Source of the DNA: Hyphomicrobiales bacterium
GTDB lineage: Bacteria > Pseudomonadota > Alphaproteobacteria > Rhizobiales > Rhizobiaceae
NCBI GenBank assembly: GCA_002709005.1
Contig: PAPH01000047.1
Coordinates: forward strand, 1-64,000
Direction of reading: 5' to 3'
DNA length: 64,000 nucleotides
The first letter of the stretch is position 1; every line of letters starts with the position of its first letter. Of this stretch, positions 37,066-46,438 are shown one piece after another. The notes beneath the pieces are model-generated. The model worked only from the letters and a program-made list of their open reading frames with translations. It was not told where the DNA came from and did no database searches. The position numbers and the translations under genes were made by a program.

Positions 37066-38793
37066 ATGAAGGGTGCAGATTTCATTGCAATCATCATCCT
37101 GGCGGCGATCGTCATCGCGGTCTGCGCCTATCTGCTGCACTGGCTCTATCGCCGCTCGACGAAGGATATTTCCTTCGTAAGAACCGGCTTCGGGGGCGAG
37201 AAGGTGGTCATGGGGGGCGGTGCCTTCGTGTTGCCCATCCTGCACGACATCACCGAAGTGAACATGAACACGCTGCGGCTGGAAATCCTCCGGGCGCGGG
37301 AGAAGTCCCTGATCACCAAGGATCGCATGCGTGTCGAGCTGACCGTGGAATTCTACGTCCGCGTCCAGCCCGAGGACGAAGCGGTGGCGACCGCTGCCCG
37401 TTCGCTCGGTAACCGCACCATGCATGCCGAACAGCTCAAGGATCTCATCCAGGGCCGGTTCGTCGACGCCATGGGTGGAGCGGCGGCCAAGATGACGCTC
37501 GAGCAGATCCACGAACACCGGCAGGACTTCGTCAAGGAAGTCCGCAAGGAAGTCGCCGAGAGCTTGGCGTTCGACGGTCTGGAACTGGAATCGGTGTCGC
37601 TGACCTCGCTCGACCAGACGGACATCTCGCTGTTCAATCCGTCCAACACCTTCGACGCCGAAGGCCTGACGATCCTCACCGAGCAGATCGAAAGCCGCAA
37701 GAAGAAGCGCAACGACATCGAGAAGGACACGATGATCGCGGTTCGCGCCAAGAACCTCGAGGCGGAGAAGCGGTCGCTCGAAATCCAGCGCGATACCGAA
37801 TATGCGCGGCTGTCGCACGAGGCCGAAGTCTCCATCCAGCGCGCCCAGCGCAAGGCCGAGATATCCAACGAGAACGCGGCGCGCGAACGCGAGATGGAAG
37901 CGATCAAGCTCAAGGAACGCGAAGCGGTCGAACGCGCCCGCATCGAGATGGAGCAGGAGATCGAGCGCATCGACATCAAGCGCCGCGAGGCCCTGCAACT
38001 CGAGGACCAGGCCCGCGAGATCGCGCTCGCCGGCAAGTCGAAGGAGCGTTCGGAAGCCCAGGCGATCGCCGAGGCCGCGCGCGCCAAGATGATCGAGGCG
38101 CAGGAGAAGGTCCAGACGCTGCGCGATACCGAGATCGCCAACCGCCAGAAGGCGATCGAGCTTCTCGAGGCGCAGAAGGTGGCGGAAGCGGAAGGCGCGC
38201 GCACCCGCATCCTCGCCGAGGCCGAAAAGGCCGCGGCCAAGGATCGCGCGGATGCCGACCGGATTGCGGTGGCAGCACTTGCCGAACGCTACAAGGTCGA
38301 GGCGGAGGGCAAGCAGAAGCTCAACGAGGCCGAAAACATCCGCTCCGACGCCAGCCGTCGCAGCGGGCTGCACAAGGCGCTCGTGGAAAACCTGCCGGCG
38401 ATCATCCGCGAAAGCGTCAAGCCGATGGAGAAGATCGACGGCATCAAGATCCTGCATGTCGACGGCATGCCGGGCTTCTCCGGCGGCGGCTTCTCGACCG
38501 GGCCTTCCGGTTCGGGCGGTTCCGGCGGATCGGATGGAGACGGCTCGGGCCCGCGGGACGGCAACCTTGCCGAACAGGTGGTCTCCTCGGCGCTGCGCTA
38601 CCGCTCGCAGGCTCCCTTCGTCGACCAGCTTCTGGGCGAGATCGGGCTGAGCGCGGACAATATCCACCGCACGCACACGCTCCAGGATCTCTCCAAGGTC
38701 GTCTATTCCGAGCCGAACGCGCCCGAGCCCAAGGCTCCCAAGGGACCGTCCGGCAGCAAGGGCAAGTCGGCGGGCAAGACACCGGCCGCGTAA
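37066..38793 (+). CDS. SPFH/flotillin-family membrane protein (YqiK-like)
   Basis: N-terminal TM, SPFH region (ELTVEFYVRVQPEDEAVATAARSLG), long Glu/Ala/Arg coiled coil, Gly/Ser-rich linker. Confidence 0.9.
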   Translation: MKGADFIAIIILAAIVIAVCAYLLHWLYRRSTKDISFVRTGFGGEKVVMGGGAFVLPILHDITEVNMNTLRLEILRAREKSLITKDRMRVELTVEFYVRVQPEDEAVATAARSLGNRTMHAEQLKDLIQGRFVDAMGGAAAKMTLEQIHEHRQDFVKEVRKEVAESLAFDGLELESVSLTSLDQTDISLFNPSNTFDAEGLTILTEQIESRKKKRNDIEKDTMIAVRAKNLEAEKRSLEIQRDTEYARLSHEAEVSIQRAQRKAEISNENAAREREMEAIKLKEREAVERARIEMEQEIERIDIKRREALQLEDQAREIALAGKSKERSEAQAIAEAARAKMIEAQEKVQTLRDTEIANRQKAIELLEAQKVAEAEGARTRILAEAEKAAAKDRADADRIAVAALAERYKVEAEGKQKLNEAENIRSDASRRSGLHKALVENLPAIIRESVKPMEKIDGIKILHVDGMPGFSGGGFSTGPSGSGGSGGSDGDGSGPRDGNLAEQVVSSALRYRSQAPFVDQLLGEIGLSADNIHRTHTLQDLSKVVYSEPNAPEPKAPKGPSGSKGKSAGKTPAA

Positions 38794-38851
38794 CAGGAAC
38801 CGGATGGCGGGGTTCGTGACGGTCCCGCCGTCTCCAACCGGAGAGCGTTGA

Positions 38852-39277
38852 ATGTCCAAGCCGGCAATGGTCGAGCGCGATCTGCTTGTCTTCTCGATAT
38901 GGGCCGTGCTCGGTTTCGGAGGGCTCGCGCTCATTCTCGAAGGCTTTTCGCGGGATTCCTATTTCGTCTCGCTGGCGGGAACGGCAGCGATCGTTACGGG
39001 CTTCGTCGCCCATATCGTGGTCAACGCCCTCTTCGACACCGGCTTCCGTCCGGGTGAGGCCGCGCTCGGCATCTCCGCCTTCGGGGCGCTGGCGCTCGCC
39101 TTCATCGGCGGCTGGGCGGTCGGCGGTTTGTCACCCACCGATTACTGGTCCGGATTGACGCTTTTCGCGGTTCTCGCCTTCGGGCTGCCGGCCTATCTTT
39201 CCACCCGCTACGGACTACGGGGCGCCTTCTCGCGCTTCCATGTCCGGCACGCAGACGACGGGAAGCCCGTGGCATGA
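38852..39277 (+). CDS. Small multi-pass membrane protein of unknown function
   Basis: 141 aa with about four hydrophobic segments; overlaps downstream gene (ATGA). Confidence 0.75.
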   Translation: MSKPAMVERDLLVFSIWAVLGFGGLALILEGFSRDSYFVSLAGTAAIVTGFVAHIVVNALFDTGFRPGEAALGISAFGALALAFIGGWAVGGLSPTDYWSGLTLFAVLAFGLPAYLSTRYGLRGAFSRFHVRHADDGKPVA

Positions 39278-41223
39278 CAGGCATGGCGTATTCGGTCTGG
39301 CTCCCGCTTTTCGCGCTCTTCTATGTCGCGGTGATGCTCTATTGGGTGCGGGTTGCGACCAACGAGGCGTCTGCAGGTGACGGGTTCTTCTCCGCCGGCC
39401 ACGCGTTGTCGCCATGGATTTCGGCGCTCTTCATCGCCGGCGCGAGCATGAGCGGCTGGTTTGTGCTCGGCGGCAGCCAGCAAATCGCGGTGCAGGGCTT
39501 CCAGATGCCGGCGCTGATCGTCGGCGGCGTCCTTCTGGCATTGCCGGGAACGCTGTTCTTCAAGCGGCTCTGGTTCGTGGCGGAGCGGATGCGGGTATCG
39601 TCGCAGGCCGAGATTTTCCGCGTCTACTATCACAGCCCGTTTCTCGTCGTTGTCTCGGTACTGGTGGCGCTTCTGTTCGCGCTCGGTTTCGCCGGATTGC
39701 AAATCCGGGCGATCGCGGATTTTGTCGAGCTGTTGACCGGCGGTGTCGTGACGCGGCTGACCGCAAGCGTGGTGCTCGGCTTCATCCTCTTTGCGGGGGC
39801 GGGCATCGGCGGGATGCGCGCCATCGGCTATTTCGGCGTCATCCAGACTGTTCTCGCCTTTACCGGGATCGTGGTTCTTTCCGGTTTCGCGCTGATCTGG
39901 AGCGGTGGGTTCGCCGCGCTCAATGCCGGGCTGTTGCAGCTCTCGGCCACGGAAGGGTCGGCCGGACTGTTCACCGTCGATCGGGTGATCCGGTTTACCT
40001 CCGGTCTCGGCCGGGGCGGGGAACTGGCCGAGGCGAACACCGCGCTCGCCAATCTCAGCTTTGCCTTCGCGCTGATGGGCTTCCAGGCGAGCCCGCTGGT
40101 GATGAAGCTGGTCTTGTCCACACGCAGCCCCAACGGTATTGCCGCCGGGCAGACCTGGGTGACGGCCGGATTTTTCGGCGCCATCATCGCGTTCTGCATC
40201 GCGCTGACCGGGGCGGCGGGGCTCGCCAATCGCGACCTGGCGCTGACCGGTCTCCTCGGTGCACTTCAGGCGGGCTCGCCGTGGTTTGCGGCCTGGATCT
40301 TCATCGGGATCGCCGCCGGCGTTCAGCTTCTCGCCGGGCTCGCGCTCTTCGTGGCGGGCGAGGGGCTGATCCGCCATATCTACCGGCCCTATTTCCATTC
40401 GCGGCTGAGCAAGGAACGCGCGGTCACGCTGACCCGGATCGCGATCGCTGTGCTTGCCGTTCTCGCCATGCTGATGGAGAACCTCACACCGGTTACCCTG
40501 TCTGCGCTCGCCGCTCTCTCCCTGCCGTTGGCCTTCCAGCTCTGGACTCCGCTTCTGGGCATCACATGGCTGCCCTGGATCACACGCTCAGCGGCGGTCA
40601 CCGGCGTCGGCTTCGGGATTGCCGGCGTGATCCTGACCGAGCCTTTCGGCTATCAGGTTCTCTCCTTCTTCGGTCTCGAACTGCCCTGGGGGCGCTGGCC
40701 GTGGACCATCCATTCGGCGCTCTGGGGGATGGCGGCGAATGTCGCGGCGGTGCTAATCATCTCGGCGATTACGAACCGCGATGCCTGCGGTTCCGAGGCG
40801 AAGGAAATCCGCAAGCTCTTCTCCGGCCTACTGGCCACCTCGGCCAAGGCGCGGACGCTGCGCTCGACGGCATGGTCGGTGGTGCTCGCCTGGTTCTTCC
40901 TGGCCGTCGGTCCAGGACTGATCTTCGGCAATTGGGCCTTCATTGCCGCGGGCGAGGACGGACCGGTCTGGCTGCTTGGCATGCCCTCGATCTGGGCCTG
41001 GGGGCTCGGCGCCTGGGTCAGCGGACTAGGGCTGATTTGGTTTCTTTCCTACAAGATGGAAATGGCGAGCCCCGTCCATGTCGCCATCCCGCCCTACGAG
41101 CCGCCGCCGCGGCTGAAGAAAGACAAGGCGGCCCTCGAGCAGGAGCGGCTGCGGATACTCGTCCTGACGGGGGCGGCCGGTTTCGCGCTGGCGGTTCTGA
41201 TCGCATTCAGTTTCGGCGGCTGA
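39274..41223 (+). CDS. Sodium:solute symporter (SSS)-family transporter
   Basis: Multi-TM; FFSAGHALSPWISALFIAGASMSGWFVLGG and GIGGMRAIGYFGVIQT match the SSS family layout. Confidence 0.8.
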   Translation: MTGMAYSVWLPLFALFYVAVMLYWVRVATNEASAGDGFFSAGHALSPWISALFIAGASMSGWFVLGGSQQIAVQGFQMPALIVGGVLLALPGTLFFKRLWFVAERMRVSSQAEIFRVYYHSPFLVVVSVLVALLFALGFAGLQIRAIADFVELLTGGVVTRLTASVVLGFILFAGAGIGGMRAIGYFGVIQTVLAFTGIVVLSGFALIWSGGFAALNAGLLQLSATEGSAGLFTVDRVIRFTSGLGRGGELAEANTALANLSFAFALMGFQASPLVMKLVLSTRSPNGIAAGQTWVTAGFFGAIIAFCIALTGAAGLANRDLALTGLLGALQAGSPWFAAWIFIGIAAGVQLLAGLALFVAGEGLIRHIYRPYFHSRLSKERAVTLTRIAIAVLAVLAMLMENLTPVTLSALAALSLPLAFQLWTPLLGITWLPWITRSAAVTGVGFGIAGVILTEPFGYQVLSFFGLELPWGRWPWTIHSALWGMAANVAAVLIISAITNRDACGSEAKEIRKLFSGLLATSAKARTLRSTAWSVVLAWFFLAVGPGLIFGNWAFIAAGEDGPVWLLGMPSIWAWGLGAWVSGLGLIWFLSYKMEMASPVHVAIPPYEPPPRLKKDKAALEQERLRILVLTGAAGFALAVLIAFSFGG

Positions 41224-41249
41224 CGGGCCGGGAAAATGTGGAGAAAACG

Positions 41250-42407
41250 ATGAACCCATTCACGTTCAACACCTCGAAGTCGATCCAGTTCGGTGTCGGC
41301 GCCCTCAACCGCCTCGGCGATCTCGTCAGGGCGCAGATCGGCGAGCGGGTGATGCTGGTGACCGACCCCGGCATGATGTCGACCGGCATCGTCGACAGGG
41401 CGCTGCAGATCCTTGCGGCGGCGGGGGTCACGGTTGAACTGTTCAAGGACGTGGAAGCCGATCCGCCGGAAGGCGTGATCCTGAAGGCGGCCGAGCAGGC
41501 CAAGGCGGCGGATATCGCCGGGGTTGTCGGTCTCGGCGGCGGTTCGTCGCTCGATGTCGCCAAGCTGGTGTCGTTGCTGGCGCTCGGCAAGGAAAGCCTC
41601 AAGGACGCCTATGGTGTCGGAAACGCCAAGGGGCCGCGCCTGCCGCTGATCCTCGTGCCGACGACGTCGGGCACCGGGTCCGAGGTCACGCCGATCTCGA
41701 TCGTGACCACGGGCACCAACGAGAAGATGGGGGTCGTCTCGCCGGTGATCCTGCCGGATGTGGCGCTCCTCGATCCCGAACTGACCTACGGCCTGCCGGC
41801 GCATGTGACGGCGGCCACCGGGATCGATGCGATGGTGCACGCCATCGAGGCCTTTGCCTCGGCGAGCGCCAACAACAATCCGCTGTCGCGGATGCTTGCC
41901 ACCCAGGCGCTTACGCTGATGGGCCGCTCGATCCTCACGGCGGTGCATGAAGGCTCGGATACGCAAGCGCGGTCGGACATGCTTCTCGGGTCGATGCTCG
42001 CGGGCCAGGCCTTTGCCAATTCGCCGGTGGCGGCGGTCCATGCGCTCGCCTATCCGCTCGGCGGGCATTTCCACATTCCGCACGGTCTTTCCAACGCGTT
42101 GGTGCTGCCGCATGTGCTCAGATTCAACGTGGTCACATCGCCGCAGCCCTATGCGGAGCTTGCGCCCTACGCCTTCCCCGAGCTATCAAAATACGAGGGT
42201 CAGGAGCGTGCGGCGGCCTTCTGCGACCGGCTCGCGGAACTTTCGCGCGATTGCGGCCTTCAGCCCAATCTCAGGGCGATGAACATCTCCGAGGATATCC
42301 TCCCCAAACTCGCTTCGGACGCGATGAACCAGACTCGCCTTCTGGTGAACAACCCTCGCCCCGTGACCGAAGCCGACGCATTGGCGATCTATCGCGCTGC
42401 CTATTGA
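41250..42407 (+). CDS. Iron-containing alcohol dehydrogenase
   Basis: GVVGLGGGSSLDVAKLVSLLA, LVPTTSGTGSEVTPISIV, AVHALAYPLGGHFHIPHG. Confidence 0.94.
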   Translation: MNPFTFNTSKSIQFGVGALNRLGDLVRAQIGERVMLVTDPGMMSTGIVDRALQILAAAGVTVELFKDVEADPPEGVILKAAEQAKAADIAGVVGLGGGSSLDVAKLVSLLALGKESLKDAYGVGNAKGPRLPLILVPTTSGTGSEVTPISIVTTGTNEKMGVVSPVILPDVALLDPELTYGLPAHVTAATGIDAMVHAIEAFASASANNNPLSRMLATQALTLMGRSILTAVHEGSDTQARSDMLLGSMLAGQAFANSPVAAVHALAYPLGGHFHIPHGLSNALVLPHVLRFNVVTSPQPYAELAPYAFPELSKYEGQERAAAFCDRLAELSRDCGLQPNLRAMNISEDILPKLASDAMNQTRLLVNNPRPVTEADALAIYRAAY

Positions 42408-42432
42408 GGGCATGTGAAAGAAAGGACCCACC

Positions 42433-43884
42433 ATGACGCTCTCCCTCTCCGATCCGACCCTGCTCGAAACCCGCGGCTTCCTTGGCGGGGAGTGGGTCAA
42501 GGGATCGAAAACCTTCGAGGTGAAGAACCCTGCGACCGGCGAGAAGATCGCCGACGTGGCCGATCTGACCGCCGAGGACACGAAGAAGGCGATCGACATT
42601 GCCTACGAGGCGCAGAAGGAATGGCGCGCCAAGACGGCCAAGGAGCGCTGCACCATCCTTCTCAAGTGGAACGACCTTCTGCTCGAGAACCAGGAGGATC
42701 TGGGCAAGATCCTGACCGCCGAGATGGGCAAGCCGCTGGCCGAGGCCAAGGGCGAGATCGCCTATGGCGCCTCCTTCATCCAGTGGTTCGCCGAGGAAGG
42801 CCGCCGGGTCTATGGCGACGTCATCCCGGGCCATCAGCCTGACAAGCGGATCGTCGTCATCAAGCAGCCGATCGGCGTCGTGGGCTCGATCACGCCGTGG
42901 AACTTCCCGAACGCGATGATCGCCCGCAAGGTCGCGCCCGCTCTCGCCTCGGGCTGCACCTTCGTCGGCCGCCCCGCGGAAAAGACCCCGCTTTCCGCGC
43001 TCGCAATGGCGGTGCTCGGTGAGCGCGCGGGTATCCCGAAGGGCGTTCTGTCGATCGTCACCGGTTCCGATTCCAAGGGCATCGGCCAGGAACTCTGCGG
43101 CAACCCCAAGGTCCGCAAGCTGACCTTCACCGGTTCCACCGAAGTCGGCCGCATTCTGATGAAGCAGTGCGCCCACGACATCAAGAAGCTGTCGCTCGAA
43201 CTCGGCGGCAACGCGCCGTTCCTCGTCTTCGATGATGCTGATCTCGACAAGGCGGTCGAAGGCGCGATGATCGCCAAGTATCGCAATTCGGGCCAGACCT
43301 GCGTGTGCGCCAACCGCATCTACGTGCAGAGCGGCATCGCCGATGCCTTCGCCGAGAAGCTCGCCGCGGCGACCTCCAAGCTCAAGGTCGGCAACGGCAT
43401 GGACGACGGCGTGCAGATCGGACCGCTGATCGACGAGGCCGGCATCGAAAAGGTCGAGGATCACGTCAAGGACGCCGTCAGCAAGGGCGCGAAGGTCGTC
43501 ACCGGCGGCAAGCGTTCGGAACTCGGCGGCACCTTCTTCCAGCCGACCGTGCTGAGCGGCGTGACGAAAGGCATGAAGGTTCTTTCCGAGGAAACCTTCG
43601 GACCGGTGGCGCCGCTGATCAAATTCGACACGATCGACGAGGGCATCGCGCTCGCCAACGACACCGAATTCGGTCTGGCCGCCTATTTCTATGCGCGCGA
43701 TATCTCGACGGTCTGGAAGGTCGCCGAGGAAATCGAAAGCGGCATGGTCGGCATCAATACCGGTCTCGTGTCCACCGCCGAGGCGCCGTTCGGCGGCATC
43801 AAGTCGTCCGGTCTGGGCCGCGAGGGCTCGAAATACGGAATCGAGGACTTCCTCGAGATCAAGTATCTCTGCATGAGCGTCTGA
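42433..43884 (+). CDS. NAD(P)-dependent aldehyde dehydrogenase (succinate-semialdehyde dehydrogenase-like)
   Basis: TPWNFPNAMIARKVAPALASGCT, FTGSTEVGRILM, LELGGNAPFLVFDDADLD, NSGQTCVCANRIYV. Confidence 0.95.
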   Translation: MTLSLSDPTLLETRGFLGGEWVKGSKTFEVKNPATGEKIADVADLTAEDTKKAIDIAYEAQKEWRAKTAKERCTILLKWNDLLLENQEDLGKILTAEMGKPLAEAKGEIAYGASFIQWFAEEGRRVYGDVIPGHQPDKRIVVIKQPIGVVGSITPWNFPNAMIARKVAPALASGCTFVGRPAEKTPLSALAMAVLGERAGIPKGVLSIVTGSDSKGIGQELCGNPKVRKLTFTGSTEVGRILMKQCAHDIKKLSLELGGNAPFLVFDDADLDKAVEGAMIAKYRNSGQTCVCANRIYVQSGIADAFAEKLAAATSKLKVGNGMDDGVQIGPLIDEAGIEKVEDHVKDAVSKGAKVVTGGKRSELGGTFFQPTVLSGVTKGMKVLSEETFGPVAPLIKFDTIDEGIALANDTEFGLAAYFYARDISTVWKVAEEIESGMVGINTGLVSTAEAPFGGIKSSGLGREGSKYGIEDFLEIKYLCMSV

Positions 43885-43900
43885 CGCGCTCGGCAGGGTG

Positions 43901-43942
43901 CAAAAAAGAAGCCGCGCTCCCGGAAAGAGCGCGGCATTTTGT
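43901..43942. terminator. Bidirectional terminator between convergent operons
   Basis: GCCGCGCTC-CCGGAAA-GAGCGCGGC with ATTTTG on the right and CAAAAAAGAA on the left. Confidence 0.85.
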
Positions 43943-43958
43943 TGGAATGCGGGAAGCC

Positions 43959-45464
43959 CTAGCGCAGATCTTCGGGCAGCAGGGCCTCCGGCATGTTCTG
44001 GTAGCAGACCGGTCGCAGGAAGCGGCGGATCGCCAGCGTGCCGACCGAGGTGTGACCGAAATTGGTCGAGGCCGGATAGGGTCCGCCATGGACCATCGCA
44101 TCGGCCACTTCCACACCCGTCGGGAAGCCGTTGACCAGAATGCGGCCGGCCTTGCGTTCGAGCACGGGAACCAGCTTCTTCGCGTCTTCGGTGTCGCCGT
44201 CATCCATGTGAATGGTGCAGGTGAGCTGTCCTTCGAGCGATCTGGCGATAGCCTCGACCTGGGCGGCGTCCTTTGCCTTGACGATGATGCCCATCGGTCC
44301 GAACACCTCCTCGGCGAGCACGTGGTTTTCCACCCAGTCGCCGCCCGACACCTCGTAGAGATAGGGGGTGGCGTTGCGCAGGTCGCAGGTGGAGGTGAGG
44401 AGTTCGCGCACGCCGGTCTCGCCGGATACGCGCTCGACACCCTTGCGGTAGGCCGACGCAATGCCGTCGGTCAGCATGGTCTGCGCGTCGACCTCCTTGA
44501 GGGAAGCCGCTGCCTGCCTGGCGAAATCCTCGGCTTCGGTACCGTCCTGTACCACCGCGATCCCCGGATTGGTGCAGAACTGGCCCGCGCCCATGGTGAG
44601 CGACCCGGCCCAGCCCTTGGCGATGTCCGTGCCCCGGGCCTTCATTGCCTGTGGCAGGAGGAACATCGGATTGACCGAGCCCAGTTCGCCGAAGAACGGG
44701 ATGGGCTCGTCACGGGCGGCGCACAGGTCGAAGAGAGCGCGGCCGGCGCCGAGCGAGCCGGTGAAGCCGACCGCCTTGATCAGCGGATGCTGGACCAGCG
44801 CCTGACCGACCTCGATGCCGTTCGACTGGATGAGCGAGAAGACGCCGGGGTGAACGCCGGTCTTCCTGATCGCGGCGTCGATTGCCTGGGCGACGATCTC
44901 GCCGGTGCCCGGATGGGCCGGATGTCCCTTGACGACGACCGGACAGCCGGCGGCAAGCGCGGATGCCGTGTCGCCGCCGGCGGTCGAGAAGGCCAGCGGG
45001 AAATTGGAGGCGCCAAAGACACCGACGGGGCCGATCGGCCGCTCGATCATGCGGAGATCGGGGCGCGGCATCGGCGCGCGGTCAGGCAGCGCCTCGTCAT
45101 GGCGGCGGTCGAGATAGTCGCCCTTGAGGATATGGCTGGCGAAGAGCCGAAGCTGCCCGGTGGTGCGGCCGCGCTCGCCCTGTAGCCGGGCTTCGGGCAG
45201 GCCGGTTTCGGCCGAGCCGATCTCGGTGATCTCCTCGCCGCGCGCCTCGATCTCGTCGGCGATCGCCTCGAGGAAAGCCGCGCGCTCCTTCCGGCTCGAA
45301 TAGCCGTAGGACCAGAAAGCTTCCTCGGCGGCCTTGGCGGCCGTGTCCACGTCGGCGGGGGTGCCTACGAAGAAGGTGTGCGTGTCGCCATGGGCCGGGT
45401 TCGAAACAAAGGTTTCGCCATCGCCCGACCAGTTGCCGGCGATCAGATGTTTGCCAGTGAGCAT
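43959..45464 (-). CDS. Aldehyde dehydrogenase, alpha-ketoglutaric semialdehyde dehydrogenase type
   Basis: FGASNFPLAFSTAGGDTASALAAGCPVVVKGHPAHPGT, FFGELGSVNPMFLLP, GAGQFCTNPG. Confidence 0.92.
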   Translation of the reverse strand: MLTGKHLIAGNWSGDGETFVSNPAHGDTHTFFVGTPADVDTAAKAAEEAFWSYGYSSRKERAAFLEAIADEIEARGEEITEIGSAETGLPEARLQGERGRTTGQLRLFASHILKGDYLDRRHDEALPDRAPMPRPDLRMIERPIGPVGVFGASNFPLAFSTAGGDTASALAAGCPVVVKGHPAHPGTGEIVAQAIDAAIRKTGVHPGVFSLIQSNGIEVGQALVQHPLIKAVGFTGSLGAGRALFDLCAARDEPIPFFGELGSVNPMFLLPQAMKARGTDIAKGWAGSLTMGAGQFCTNPGIAVVQDGTEAEDFARQAAASLKEVDAQTMLTDGIASAYRKGVERVSGETGVRELLTSTCDLRNATPYLYEVSGGDWVENHVLAEEVFGPMGIIVKAKDAAQVEAIARSLEGQLTCTIHMDDGDTEDAKKLVPVLERKAGRILVNGFPTGVEVADAMVHGGPYPASTNFGHTSVGTLAIRRFLRPVCYQNMPEALLPEDLR

Positions 45465-45476
45465 GAAGGCTCCTTA

Positions 45477-46391
45477 TCAGTTCCGGTTCAGAATGGATTC
45501 GTCGATGAAGGCGGCGGAAGACTCGGTGCCGTTGAAGCCGCCGTCTATTATATAGGTAAAGCCCGCACCGGGATCAGCGTTCCGTGCCGCGGCGGAATAA
45601 CCTTCCCACGCGGATGTGACGGCCATGCGGTCGAGTCTCGGACCGACGAAGCAGGGACAGCTCGTCTGGGCCGCGGGAAGTTCGAACGTCCTGACGATGG
45701 AACCGTCGGCGGCGAAGCCGGTCACGGAGCCGCCGCCCCAGGCGGCGTTCCAGAGAATGCCGTCTGCATCCATGACCGAACCGTCATAGTGGCCGCCGAG
45801 CGGAAGCTGGGCGCCGGTGAGGAAGACTTCCGGCTCGCCTATCGGCACCGCCGTCCGCGGATCGAGCGCGACACGCCAGACCGTGTTCGCGGCGGTGTCG
45901 GCGAAATAGCCGGTCCGGCCGTCCGGCGAGAAGCAGATCGAGTTCGGGATCGTCACCTTGCGGAAGAGCGGCGTGACCTCAGCCCCGTCGAACAGGTAGA
46001 TGGTGCCCGCCTGCCATTCGGCGTTCTTTCCCATCGTGCCGATCCAGAGGCGGCCCGAGGGGTGGAGCCGGCCGTCATTTGACCGGTTGCCCGGCCGGTC
46101 GTCCTCCAGCGCCTTGATCAGCGAAAGCGATCCGCCCGCGATATCGCGGAGGTACAGGCCGTCCTCCATGACGAGAAGCTGGCGTTCGTCGTCCACCGGG
46201 GCGACCACCGAGGCCATGCGCGGCAGATCGTGGACGATGGTGTCACCGCCGCCCAGGCGATGTTCGAGAAGCTTGCGCCCGACGATGTCGAACCACCACG
46301 CGGTATCGGTGCCGCGATCGTAGAAGGGGCCTTCGCCGAGTTCGCTGCGCACGCTTCCCAGCTTCTCGGCATTCGTCGCTATCCTGTTCAC
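45477..46391 (-). CDS. SMP-30/gluconolactonase/LRE-family sugar lactonase
   Basis: LGEGPFYDRGTDTAWWFDIVGRKL, NDGRLHPSGRLWIGTMG, PNSICFSPDGRTGYFADT; GTG start. Confidence 0.93.
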   Translation of the reverse strand: MNRIATNAEKLGSVRSELGEGPFYDRGTDTAWWFDIVGRKLLEHRLGGGDTIVHDLPRMASVVAPVDDERQLLVMEDGLYLRDIAGGSLSLIKALEDDRPGNRSNDGRLHPSGRLWIGTMGKNAEWQAGTIYLFDGAEVTPLFRKVTIPNSICFSPDGRTGYFADTAANTVWRVALDPRTAVPIGEPEVFLTGAQLPLGGHYDGSVMDADGILWNAAWGGGSVTGFAADGSIVRTFELPAAQTSCPCFVGPRLDRMAVTSAWEGYSAAARNADPGAGFTYIIDGGFNGTESSAAFIDESILNRN

Positions 46392-46438
46392 CGGGACGAC
46401 TCCTTCTCTTCCCGAGATGAGTTTTCTCCAGAAGGAGA

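Noticed and set aside
36694-38934. 746-aa minus-strand ORF opposite the flotillin gene
   Set aside because: High-GC shadow ORF; repetitive low-complexity Arg/Leu/Asp composition, while the plus-strand SPFH ORF has clear family motifs.
39414-41249. Long upstream extension of the 997-aa plus-strand ORF (39414-42407)
   Set aside because: Only the C-terminal part from 41250 is a real protein (Fe-ADH); the upstream part is an out-of-frame shadow of the SSS transporter gene.
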